From Prochilodus magdalenae (Eukaryota > Chordata > Actinopteri > Characiformes > Prochilodontidae), in NCBI GenBank assembly GCA_024036415.1, contig JAMWET010000677.1, forward strand, positions 40,001 to 104,000: a stretch of DNA of 64,000 bases, written 5' to 3'. This document shows positions 54,321 through 64,000 of this stretch, in pieces. The notes beneath the pieces were generated by a model. It was not told where the DNA came from, made no database searches, and worked only from the letters and a program-made list of their open reading frames with translations. Positions within the stretch are counted from its first letter, which is position 1, and each line of letters begins with the position of its first letter. Made by a program: the position numbers and the translations under genes.

Positions 54321-55576
54321 TGAATGAAGCCTTTTTCAGTGTAGTATACACCGTTGTCTTAACACTACAAAATAAGAGTCTCATGGTAAATGATATTTTA
54401 TTATATATTTGGCTTTTGTACATAAACTCGGCTACATAACATTATCATAACCATGTAGTGGTGAAGGTCATATGCTGTTTGAGTTATCATGCCAGCAGTT
54501 TGTTTGAGTAGCATGACAATTTCATGTTTATAGTTAATATTTCAGGAACAATACTTCATAAACCCTATTTAATCTGTAATGATATCAGTTACTTGGCAAC
54601 CACTGCATCATTAAGGCCTAAATGTATTGCAAGGGCATTATAAAGTAAAGCCCACTTTGCAGAGTTCTCCAACATTTCAACTTCTAAAACTTCTGAGAGT
54701 AAATACTGATACTGCCATGTCAGTTATGCTAATACAGCCATCCCTCCATTACCTCAGAAAACCAGGTGGGTGTAGGAGTCATGTGAACATGACAAACATG
54801 ACACAGGCAAAAATATGAGAAAAATAAGTTCTCATAAAATATTGATTCCCGTCTTTTGTCTTGGCAGCTAGACGAAGCGATCTTCGGGCATTTTCTCGTT
54901 TAGAAGTCTGCTGAAATAAAAGCATTGATTGTCAGAGCTAACAAGATCTCGAGGCTCAGGACTGCATCGAGAAGCTTACGAATAAACTTCACCACTGTTA
55001 CAGAGCGCAGCGCGAATCAGCATTCTAGCTGCCAGGTCCATATCTCACTGCAGCTTTAATGAGAGTAGACAGAGCGAGGGAAACGGAGGGACAGATGGAC
55101 TGAGAGTGAACAATAAAGAGGTCTTTTGGCTACAGCGGCATAAAACTTGCAATGCTTTTGTTTTTACAACCTCCTACCCACATGTTCAAGATATGAACTA
55201 GGTAAGCTTGAGGTACAAACTCTGAAGCAGTGGAGAACGGGGTTGGTTGGCACCATGTTGAGTAGGGGGGGCCCTCACAAGTACCCATGTATTTATCCAG
55301 GAGCTCTGAATCTGTTGTTGAGAGCTATTGCAAATCTATTAGTGTTAGCTAACAGCGATGACAATCATAATTGAATGCCAACAAATAGTGGCCAAATGAG
55401 GAGGGACAAGCCAGGAATTGATGACTCATGGGCTTGTGGCTTGGGAATTGTCATAGGGTCTCTACGCTAACCCCTGTCCTCAGTTGAAAGCATCCACACT
55501 CAATGGACCACTAAGCAATGGACAAAGACAACTGTTCAATGCTAGGTTCACTAGTCACATACTGGCTAGTGCTTTT
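54321..55576. other. No gene; candidate conserved non-coding block
   Basis: 54850-55140 has balanced composition (GAAGCGATCTTCGGGCATTT, CTTTAATGAGAGTAGACAGA) and no repeat hallmark. It may be a conserved regulatory element. The rest of the interval shows nothing. Confidence 0.25.
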
Positions 55577-55605
55577 TAGATAGATAGATAGATAAATAGA
55601 TAGAT
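55577..55605. repeat. (GATA)n microsatellite
   Basis: Short GATA run with one AATA interruption, directly before the minisatellite. It may be the inverted tetranucleotide end of a non-LTR element. Confidence 0.9.
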
Positions 55606-57062
55606 GTCCAGTAGTGCAGATATACAGTATAAACAGTAAGTGTCTGAGAGTGTCCAGGAGTTAAGATATACAGTATAAACAGTAAGTGTCTGAGAGTGTC
55701 CAGGAGTTATGATATACAGGATATACAGTGTCTGAGATTGTCCAGGAGTGCAGATATACAGGATATACAGTAAGTGTCTGAGAGTGTCCAGGAGTGCAGA
55801 TGTACAGTATATACAGTAAGTGTCTGAGAGTGTCCAGGAGTTAAGATGTACAGTATATACAGTGTCTGAGATTGTCCAGGAGTTCAGATGTACAGTATAT
55901 ACAGTAAGTGTCCACAGTGTCCAGGAGTTAAGATGTACAGTATATACAGTAGAGTGTCCAGAGTGTCCAGGAGTTAAGATGTACAGTATATACAGTGTCT
56001 GAGATTGTCCAGGAGTTCAGATGTACAGTATATACAGTAAGTGTCCAGAGTGTCCAGGAGTTCAGATGTACAGTATATACAGTAGAGTGTCCAGGAGTGC
56101 AGATGTACAATATATACAGTAAGTGTCTGAGATTGTCCAGGAGTTAAGATGTACAGTATATACAGTGTCTGAGATTGTCCAGGAGTTCAGATGTACAGTA
56201 TATACAGTAAGTGTCCAGAGTGTCCAGGAGTTAAGATGTACAGTATATACAGTAGAGTGTCCAGAGTGTCCAGGAGTTCAGATGTACAGTATATACAGTA
56301 AGTGTCCAGAGCGTCCAGGAGTTCAGGTGTGCAGTATGTACAGTAAAGTGTCCAGAGTGTCCAGGAGTTCAGGTATACAGTATATACAGTAAAGTGTCAG
56401 AGTGTCCAGGAGTTTAGATGTACAGTATAAACAGTAAGTGTCCAGGAGTTCAGATGTACAGTATATACAGTAAGTGTCTGAGAGTGTCCAGGAGTTAAGA
56501 TGTACTTTATATACAGTAAGTGTCTGAGGGTGTCCAGGAGTGCAGATGTACAGGATATACAGTAAGTGTCTGAGAGTGTCCAGCAGTTTAGATGTACAGT
56601 ATAAACAGTAAATGTCCAGAGTGCCCAGGAGTTCAGATGTACAGTATATACAGTAAAGTGTCTGAGAGTGTCCAGGAGTGCAGATATACAGCAAGTGTCT
56701 GAGAGTGTCCAGGAGTGCAGATATACAGTAAAGTGTCTGAGAGTGTCCAGGAGTGCAGATATACAGCAAGTGTCTGAGAGTGTCCAGGAGTGCAGATATA
56801 CAGTAAAGTGTCTGAGAGTGTCCAGGAGTGCAGATATACAGCAAGTGTCTGAGAGTGTCCAGGAGTGCAGATATACAGTAAAGTGTCTGAGAGTGTCCAG
56901 GAGTGCAGATATATAGTAAAGTGTCTGAGAGTGTCCAGGAGTGCACGTATACAGTATATACAGTAAGTGTCCAGAGTGTCCAGGAGTTCAGATATACAGT
57001 ATATACAGTAAGTGTCCAGAGTGTCCAGGAGTTAAGATGTACAGGATATACAGTAAAGTGTA
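55606..57062 (+). repeat. 46-bp minisatellite with a 75-bp dimer section
   Basis: Unit TGTCTGAGAGTGTCCAGGAG, TTCAGATGTACAGTATATAC, AGTAAG (46 bp), measured at TGTCTGAGAG 55641 and 55687. Variants shorten or join units (GTCCACAGTGTCC, GTCCAGAGTGTCC). From 56659 to about 56940 the unit is a 37/38-bp dimer (TGTCT at 56659, 56696, 56734), repeated about four times. Roughly 33 units in all. The 207-codon minus frame and the 82-89-codon plus frames are artefacts of the repeats. Confidence 0.97.
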
Positions 57063-57290
57063 ATTAGTGCAGAATAAATAACCCTATGATTGAACAACAG
57101 AGTTTAGTCCTCAGCAGTCCTCGTCCCTTATCCGGCCCTGCTGGGAAGAGTTGAAGAGCCTGATGGCTCTCGGGACAAAGGATCTTTTGAGTCTGTCCGT
57201 GGAGCAGCTCTGTGACAGCAGCCTGCCACTGAACTTGCTCCTTTTGTCCATGATGATGGTGTGCAGTGGGTGCCCATCATCATCACTTCT
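57063..57290 (-). repeat. Non-LTR element 3' region, probable
   Basis: GTTGAAGAGCCTGATGGCTC, GGGACAAAGGATCTTTTGAG, CTGTGACAGCAGCCTGCCAC, TGAACTTGCTCC. I recall this order of words from a common fish retroelement 3' region, in inverted orientation. The minisatellite and the GATA run to its left would then lie in its 3' end. Family uncertain. Confidence 0.35.
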
Positions 57291-57639
57291 GAGTTATACT
57301 ACCAATTAAACATTTTCACCAGAGTGGTGTTATGATTGTTTTGATAGAGGCAAATCTGGAATGTTCAGTCATGTGCTTTAATAAAATCAACATAATGAAG
57401 GTACGCAGAAAAAGAATGCAGTCTAAAGTTAATTAAACGTCTGAAATATGTCCGACACTGAACCATTCATTACATGATCCGTATCTTAAAGGCCCAAACA
57501 TAACGAGCCAGTTTCATTCTAAAGGAGGGATAATGAAAGGTTGGAAATGCTTCTGTAAAACTGAATTTGCATTAGTTTTGGTACATAAAATAAAACTGGG
57601 ACTTCCAAGGGGAGACATGAAGCACCCAGAAGGAAGTGT
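57291..57639. other. No recognised feature
   Basis: Mixed sequence; the overlapping frames at 57514-57768 include part of the next transposon and show no motif. Confidence 0.3.
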
Positions 57640-58410
57640 CCCGAATGTTATTGGGACGGAAGATAAAGGTGATGGTGATAAGCTTACGATATGGGGACTA
57701 TCTATGGAGCTACACATACAGAAGTAGTGCCTCTCAGTATGGCGTTGGGCTACCTGCCATCTCAACATGGAGTTGTAGAGGTTCCTAGTGATGTCCTGTG
57801 ATTACCCATCCCATGAAGTTGATTGAATATTCTCACACAGTTCCTGCAGAAGGTGCGGTAGGGGTGGAGGTGATGAAAAACGTGCAGCTTGGTGCTGACC
57901 ACGGCGCCTCCACAAACAGATTTGTTGGTTGTCACCACCAGGCGCAGGACTCGTCACAAACAGCTGAGATTCGTCACTTGACAGTTGTCAACACCATTGG
58001 ACTTTTGACGTTTGGGTTGACCATTACGTGATGTTAGTGCCTGCCAGGAGGGCATCTCTGCTTGCTGAACGTCCGCACTCGTAGCTGTTGGGTCACTCGA
58101 CACAGGTCGGACAATCCGTCGGTTCTCCATCTCCATGGTTCATGTGGGTCTTTCAGCTCCTTCATACCGCTGGTGCGTGGCTTCCTACAGTATATCCACT
58201 GCCACCAACAGCGTGCGGTATGGCGTGCAATAGGTCAATAAGACCATCCTGCTTTCTTGAACCCTATGATGCTACCCCTCTCCAACTCTTCCAACCTCTG
58301 GAATTGCTTTCGGTGCTACAGCATGAGTCAGAATGGAAAGCAAGTGCAACAGGATGACAACAGGACAACAGGACGACCTGACATAGTCAGTCAGGTGCAG
58401 CGATAAGGTG
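57640..58410 (-). pseudogene. Inverted Tc1/mariner-like copy
   Basis: Inverted copy of the 39290-40125 family. Its terminal word ATTGGGACGGAAGATAAAGG is at 57651, and TGACATAGTCAGTCAGGTGC at 58379. Near 57900 in reverse it encodes VVTTNKSVCGGAV, and near 57800 the stretch before TTSVCV, so the DDE core is decayed. Stops interrupt every frame. The termini and length of the ancestral element cannot be fixed from these copies. Confidence 0.6.
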
Positions 58411-58989
58411 ACCCCACTGGACTCCATTGAAGTCTATTTGATTACTGGTCAGATTCAATGGTGGCTGCCCTTTCCTCAGATTTCCTGATTTCACAGATCT
58501 ATAAATAATGTATAGAGTACATAAGAAGGTTTCTTTGCCCAACAGGACTTTAAATAACCCACCTGTTACTTCCAGCAGGGTTGCCTAGACTTGGCCTGCC
58601 CTGCCTTGGAGAGCGGCCGATCCAGGGGGCAGAAAAGACTTCATGAAATATTTAATGTGTGAACCGTCGCTTGTTAGCAAGCCGTGCATTACAGAGATTA
58701 ACAGCGCCTGCGTTAGAGGTCAGCCCGGTGATGGACTGGAAATCTATTTTTCTCATTTTGAAATGCACAGCTAATGAATCTAATGGGAGACTGAGCTGAG
58801 GTTTTGTATGCCCCGCCCCCTCCGTCACAACCCTGACCGCGGTCACAGTGATTTAGGCTCAGAAGGCCCGTCACTCGGGCTGTGAGTGGGCAGCGTGCCA
58901 GCGAGGGAAGCTGCACTTTTGTTTGTTTGTGGGTCTGCTCTGTAAGGAGCCCAGGGCCCAGGCTGCTCCCTGTTAAGGCTAATTGGAGC
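58411..58989. other. No gene; candidate conserved non-coding block
   Basis: 58600-58980 has the texture of a conserved element upstream of a developmental gene: AAATGCACAGCTAATGAATC, CCCCGCCCCCTCCGTCACAA, GGCTCAGAAGGCCCGTCAC. The GC box and CRE-like GTCAC words are only suggestive. The 117-codon minus frame is not supported. Confidence 0.3.
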
Positions 58990-59929
58990 TGCCCGCTCGC
59001 CTGCCCTCTTTTTTCTTTCACGCTTTTTCTTCTTCTGCTCTCGCCTTCTTTCTCTCCTCGCTCCATGCCTTTCTGGCTACTGTGTGCTTTTTTTCTCTTT
59101 CTGTTCTTTTTAGATTCTCTTTTATTTTTTCAGCTTTCTTTTCCGTTTCTGCTCTTTTCTTTCTAGACATTTTCCATTTCTGTCTTTGCTCCTTAGATTT
59201 GTACGTCTATCCCCGTGCCTCTCTTTCTCTTTTCTTTCTTTCGTTCTCAGCGTCTTCCTGGCTGGTGTTTTTTTTTTTTCTTTTTCATATTTATGTCATT
59301 CTTTCTTTTCATTTTCCCTTTTTCTTGTTTTCTGTTTTTCTAGTCCTGTTCAGTTCTCATTTCTCTCTCCTTATCACTCTCTCTTTCTCTCTCCCTCTCT
59401 CTCTATGTATATATATATATATAGGTCTTTATTTCTTCTTCTTTTGCTTTCTTGCCTGTCCGTTTCCCCCTTTTCTTGTTTTCTGCTTTCTTAATCCCTT
59501 TCTTTAATCTCCCTTCTTTGTCTCTTATGTTATTTCCTTCCTTTCTTTCTTCCTTCCTTTCTTTCTTTCTTTCTTTTTTTCTTTCTTTCTTTCTTGCTTT
59601 CTTACTGTTCCACTTTCACCATTTTCATTTTCTGTTTTCTGCTTTCTCAATCCTTTTCTCTTCCGTCGCTCTCTCTATCTCTTTTTTCTCATTCTATCTG
59701 TCTCCTCTCTCTCAGCGATCAGGTCTTTCCTTGTTTTGTTGCTTTCTTAAAGCTTTCCTGTTCTCACCTCTAGCGTTTTTCTTTCTTCCTTTCTTTCTTT
59801 CTTTTCTTTCTTTCTTTCTTTTTTCTTTCTATCCATTTTTTCTTTCTTTCTTTCTTACTTTTCTTTCTTTCTTCTTCTTCTTCTTCTTCTTCTTCTTCGT
59901 ATTTTATTTCCTCTACTCCCTCTATTTCT

Positions 59930-59970
<41 letters not shown>

Positions 59971-60150
59971 TCCATTTGCTTTATTACCTCATTACCCCCC
60001 CCCCCTTTGTCGTTCTCAGCTTTCTTCTTCTATTATTTCTTCTTCTTTTTTGGCTTTATTATCTTTCTACCTTTTATATTTTTCTTGTTTTCTGTTTTGT
60101 TAATGCTTTTCTGTCCTCATTTCTATCATCTTTCTTCTACTCCCTCTATT

Positions 60151-60183
<33 letters not shown>

Positions 60184-60390
60184 TCCTTTTACTTTATTAC
60201 CTCATCACTCCCCCCTTTTCCTCGTTTTCTGTTTTCTTAATCCCTTTGTTTATATCTCTTTCCTTCTCTCTCTCTCTTTCACCCTTTTTTCTTTTTCTGT
60301 TTACTGCTTTCTCAATCCCTTGTCTCCCCCCCTCCTCTCTCTCTCCTCTCACCCCCTCTCTTTCTCTCATTCCCTCGGTCTCCTCTCTCT
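58990..60390. repeat. 1.4-kb polypyrimidine tract, (CTTT)n-rich
   Basis: Plus strand almost entirely C and T, with pure (TTTC)n runs (59534-59600, 59788-59870, 59930-59970, 60140-60185), a (CTT)n patch near 59870-59897, an (AT)n patch at 59408-59423 and a C9 run at about 59997-60006. Long frames on the plus strand (for example 59452-60240, Phe, Leu and Ser rich) are artefacts. It lies 0.5 to 1.9 kb upstream of the putative exon. Confidence 0.95.
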
Positions 60391-60893
60391 CAGCGAGCGT
60401 CTGTTTTCTCCAAAACCCGCTCCTGCCTTCCTCTACACCAGGAGGCGGGGCCAGGAGGCAGCTCCACCCCTGTCTTCCACCGGCTCCTCCACTGAGCGAG
60501 GGACAAGAGAGAGAGCGAGAGGGAGAGAAGGAGAGAGGGAGGGGTGATCGTGAGAGACACCGATGCTCAGAGAATGGAACGGCAGAGTGTGTGAAAGACG
60601 CCAGAGCGCGAGAGTCTCCGGCACACATCAACAGGAGAGAGTCTCCCCATCAAAAGAACGACCGAGAAGGAGAGAGAGAAAAAAGCGACCGAAAGAAAGA
60701 ACAAGACCTCCGAGCGCTAGAAGAGGTGACAGAGGCTGCTCCTTCATTAAGAGGATTCAGCGAGGGACTAAGAACACCGGCTGTGCTGACCTGAAGATTG
60801 CTGCGCAAGTGTGTGCGAGCGCGTGAGAACTTCCTAAGGACTCACACACTGCCCCCCTACCCAGACGCCCACAACCTAAAGCCTCAGAGGTCA
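60391..60893 (+). other. Purine-rich putative 5' UTR or promoter-proximal sequence
   Basis: After the pyrimidine tract the composition switches to GC- and GA-rich (GAGCGAGAGGGAGAGAAGG), with CGAG words. A stop in frame with the candidate ATG lies at 60792-60794, which places the coding start downstream. The transcription start cannot be located. The overlapping frames here (up to 144 codons) are compositional. Confidence 0.4.
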
Positions 60894-60954
60894 ATGCCCC
60901 CATCAGCTGAGATGATCAGGGGGGTCCTCCTGCTCCTGTGGCTGACAGGTCACG
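60894..60954 (+). CDS. Putative signal-peptide first coding exon of an unidentified host gene
   Basis: The only stretch that looks like a host protein exon. ATG at 60894 opens a frame of 20 codons plus one base that ends at a good splice donor (CACG then GTAAGC, 60955). A second ATG at 60912, with G at -3, starts MIRGVLLLLWLTGHG, a charged start plus a hydrophobic core, as in a secretory signal peptide. An in-frame TGA at 60792 rules out upstream ATGs in that frame. The intron is in phase 1, which is usual after signal peptides in proteins built of extracellular modules such as Ig domains. I do not recognise the gene. The next exon must lie beyond the window. Confidence 0.45.
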
Positions 60955-63129
60955 GTAAGCCTGCCCGGATCTTGTTTTCGGATGCTTGGCGCTGCTGTCC
61001 AGTGTGTCTCTTGGTTCTGTAATGCATCAGTACTGCCCATGCGTGCACAGGAGAGTGTTGAGTCCAGTCTCGTAGTGCCAAACTTGGGATAACACTGACA
61101 GATTGCCTCGGTACTCAGTGCAGTTCAGTTATACGTGATGTAAAAGCCAGCATTAACGTTTTCAGTGATTACGTCGTTTATCTGTCCATTCTCAGTCTGT
61201 CCCGTCACCTGTTCGCTCTTACCGAATGCGCTAAATTGAGCGCAACTGTAACCCGCATCAGCTCGCAGAGGGACACTTACCGAAGTGTGGCAGGCACTTC
61301 ATCATTTGCATGACACGGGATACATGTGTTGTTGTGGTGCTCGCTCTCTCTTCCTACCCAGACCACAGCACAGTAGTGCTGTAAGAGGTCTTGATGGGTC
61401 ATTCTGGATTTAAGGATGGACTTCCATTCTTCCATTCATTGAAAACTAAACCTTGACCCCCGCCTGTCCCATCCACGTTGGGCTGACCAGACTGGCTCAG
61501 CTTTCAGAAGTAGCGGTGTAACACTAGGGGTGAATATAGACGGCTAGTTGTTCCCCTTTTTCCCGATGGCCAGTGACCCAGAAAAAGGGGTTTCGGCTTA
61601 TCCCAAAGTGTGGCAGGGTCATAGAGAACCCCCCACCATCCACCCCATCCCAGTCACGCTGGACGAGCAGCACAACCGGACTCTTTCAGAGCGCGTGTGC
61701 ATGTGAGGATGAGTACGCGCAGGCTGTGCACTTCAAATCGGTTATTAACAAAGAGCCAAGTTGAGCTTTCGCAGCTCCGGAGGCGCATAGCCGTAGAGCA
61801 TCGACAGTTGGGAGACTGGGGGAGAATCTGGACGCGGGGGCAGGTTGTGGATGGGGGGGACGAAGGCACCCCGGCATGTCTTCAGAATACTGGCTTGCTC
61901 ATGCTCTTCTCTCCTCTCCCTGCCTGCATCCAGAGAGCTACGATTACCATAGAGCGGGCTAACCCAAAGCCGAGCGTAGACCCCGGGGTCAGTGTAGTGA
62001 CTGGACTTTTTAAAACTTTTCTATTTTCTTCTTAAGGGTTCGGCAATTTCAGTTGTTCCAGCCACACTACCTTACTGGCACTGATAGTCTGCCCGATCAA
62101 ACCTGTGGTGTGCATATGCGACAACAACCTACCAAGTTATGCTTGCCGACTCGGAGCATCCCGCTATGTCCCAACTGACACAAAGCAACGGGGAAGAATC
62201 TGCTTTCATAAGCTTGTTACTTCTACTGCTTGCAAAGTAGTAGATCATGCCCCAAGAGGCTGCCGCTTTTTATGAGCTGGTTTTATGTCTGTGGATCTCC
62301 TGCCAAGCTTTTCTCCTATTGGGTTCTGTGTTTTTTCGGTTATACATTCGCTTATTTATTCATCAGCAGGGAGCGAGCGGATTGAGAAGAGCTGGAAGTT
62401 CTATATGTGATTAATAGCAATGATAAGCAAACCACAGACTGTCTTACTTATCGCCTTTAAGTTACGGTGACTCGATTACAGCCTGTCCCGTTTGGTCACT
62501 ACTGCTTTCTCTACACCAGATCTAGCTTATTATCCCATTAACGGAATTATAGTGTGTCTGTTAAAGCAGGAAAAAGGCGGCTACAAAGTGCAGGTTCCAG
62601 GTTTCCAATATTGGGAGTCGCTTGTATAGGGCTAATGTGGGCAGGGATGCTTTGGGGTCATCAGCTTTAACCAGAAACGATGGGTCGAGAGGATTGAATG
62701 GCCCCTTGTTAGCTACAGAATGCTGGACAGCTTTCTTAGAGAAAGTTTGTGACTGTGTTACTATCCTGCAAAAATGGTATTTTGTGTTGTGAGTTGTGAA
62801 CAGATCGATGCTGTAATGGTATTCGATATGCATGCATCAATATGAGAACGAGAATTAGTTTTTTCCAATATCCAGTTTATTTTGTGTATTTACATAAAAC
62901 ATGAATATTAATAAGTGGTAGAAATTGAGGATATATTATGATCAGCACCGGAATGCATTAGTGCAGTAGCCCGGCGTGGCATTACAGAAATTGTGCACCA
63001 AGTATTAGTTTGAGGTGTCAGCCCAATTGAAACATCGGTCAAACACCGGAAAGCAAAACCCATATAAGTCTGATATCATCATGCATGATTTTACATTTTG
63101 GGCGTATGCTCTATTATAGATCATTTCAA

Positions 63130-63367
63130 CTTAACGAAGAAAAAGTAGTATCTCCAAAATGGCAACTTTACAGGATGGGCCAAAATCGGATTTCATTTGA
63201 ATGTCAGTCAATGGGCTTTTTTTTCCCAGGTGATATTGACCATGTCTGTTGATCCACTCATCATGAAATTGTACACAGTGTAAACACGGCACCTTCTGTG
63301 ATCAAATCATTCATACAAATAACAATAGACCAAAATGGAAACACAGAGGTATGTATGTACAGATGTA
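63130..63367 (+). mobile_element. Diverged GCTGTCC MITE copy
   Basis: Contains AAGAAAAAGTAGTATCTCCA, AAATGGCAACTTTACAGGAT, GGGCCAAAATCGGATTTCAT and, at the right, CAAAATGGAAACACAGAGGT. It has the same order and orientation as 5843-6091, with eroded ends. Confidence 0.6.
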
Positions 63368-63369
63368 TA

Positions 63370-63615
63370 TTGTCGCTGCCCAATGAAAAACATGTATCTC
63401 CATTTTTGTCCATTTTTACTTTTATGCATCATTTGACCACAGCTGCTGCCGTTTACGCTGTGTGAGAATCTCATGATAAATGAACCCACAGAAACAGCCC
63501 AAAAGTGTTTGGAAAGATGTCTGGTTCCATTGACTTCCATTCAAATTAAATGAGGTTTTTGGCCTCTCCTGTAAAGTTGCCATTTTGGAGATACTTGTTT
63601 TTCTTTGGACAGCGA
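63370..63615 (-). mobile_element. Full GCTGTCC MITE copy, inverted next to the diverged copy
   Basis: Left end TTGTCGCTGCCCAATGAAAA, right end (inverted) TCGCTGTCCAAAGAAAAACA, with TA on both sides (63368-63369 and 63616-63617). Its interior is the reverse complement of 5843-6091. It sits directly after the copy at 63130-63367 in the opposite orientation, making a near-palindromic pair that could fold as a hairpin. Confidence 0.82.
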
Positions 63616-64000
63616 TACATATATATCAAATTATCTGCCAGCTTAGTTAGATAACTGCACATGGCTATACAGACCGCTTAGAGTGAAAATTTAAGGGGCA
63701 GGCTTGATAGAGAAACTTGCCAGCTCAAGTTCCTTTTCAGTGGTGGTCATACCAGATGTTACAATGCCTACAACATAGGTAGTTATATTAGCCATTCAAA
63801 AGACCCCGTTTTCAGGGTGATGCTGATGCTGAGACTGGTAAAAAAGCTCGTGAAAAATCGGGAAGTCTTGGATTCCTTTGAGAACTGTTTTGCCTATTAG
63901 CACCCTGCTCATCATGCATGGCAACAATACAGCCAAGCCATGGGAAGTATTAGCTGTACCTGAGGCTGACTCTCTAGAGCTGTTAGGGTCCTCCACCACC

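Larger units (their letters stand above)
60955..64000 (+). other. Putative first intron (start only)
   Basis: Follows the splice donor at 60955. No second exon or acceptor with a supported frame is seen to the window end. It contains MITE copies at 63130-63615. Frames at 61573-62035 and 62561-62833 have no domain and are treated as chance. Confidence 0.35.

Noticed and set aside
55820..56946. Repeat-protein-like frames (plus and minus, up to 207 codons)
   Set aside because: They follow the 46-bp and 37/38-bp minisatellite and change frame with unit variants.
59452..60240. 262-codon plus-strand frame, Phe/Leu/Ser rich
   Set aside because: Produced by the CTTT tract; no domain, and all frames look alike.
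61573..62035. Second exon of the putative gene
   Set aside because: The frames there lack a credible acceptor in the right phase and show no domain.

Overview
The window looks like non-coding DNA from a teleost fish, probably an otophysan (characin or catfish lineage). The evidence is the mix of repeats: several different Tc1/mariner families of fish type, L2-clade LINEs ending in a tail close to GTAAGTCACTCTAGATAAG, tRNA-headed SINEs sharing that tail, an L1-clade LINE, TG...CA solo LTRs with 5-bp target duplications, and a repeat containing GTGGATCAGACACAGCAGTG that I recall as abundant in otophysan genomes. There is no bacterial operon, rRNA, functional tRNA or CRISPR. Almost all open reading frames here are repeat artefacts or decayed transposon proteins.

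Layout. 1-8.2 kb: LTR remnants, MITE pieces and a decayed Tc1 element (4866-6335) carrying a 249-bp MITE. 8.2-9.6 kb: an array made almost only of A and C. 9.7-17.1 kb: LTRs, L1 and L2 fragments, a ~570-bp direct duplication, and a well-defined 545-bp solo LTR. 18.5-23.8 kb: a 180-bp duplication and a Tc1 transposon split by a 5'-truncated L1 with an 18-bp target duplication. 25.4-27.7 kb: a 125-bp satellite whose units carry a motif identical or close to the vertebrate CTCF core. 28.5-30.3 kb: two decayed Tc1-like copies. 31.56-37.41 kb: a 5.8-kb array of about 230 units of 25 bp. 38-51.7 kb: SINEs, Tc1 copies, solo LTR, and a 3-kb L2 LINE with endonuclease and RT remnants. 52.4-54.3 kb: an AT-rich, very degenerate tandem repeat of about 145 bp. 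55.6-57.1 kb: a 46-bp minisatellite. 59-60.4 kb: a polypyrimidine (CTTT) tract.

The only plausible host gene is at the right end. A purine-rich 5' UTR leads to an ATG, a hydrophobic signal-peptide-like stretch, and a good splice donor (GTAAGC) at 60955, leaving a phase-1 intron that would run past the window end. The gene cannot be named from this one exon. Regions of mixed composition near 30.6-31.3, 41.5-42.3, 49.4-49.8, 54.85-55.1 and 58.6-58.95 kb lack repeat hallmarks and are candidate conserved non-coding elements.

The most interesting structures are the satellite with CTCF-like motifs, the 25-bp array with large internal duplications a few kb away, and the old 145-bp repeat. Family names come from recognising sequence, not from a database search.
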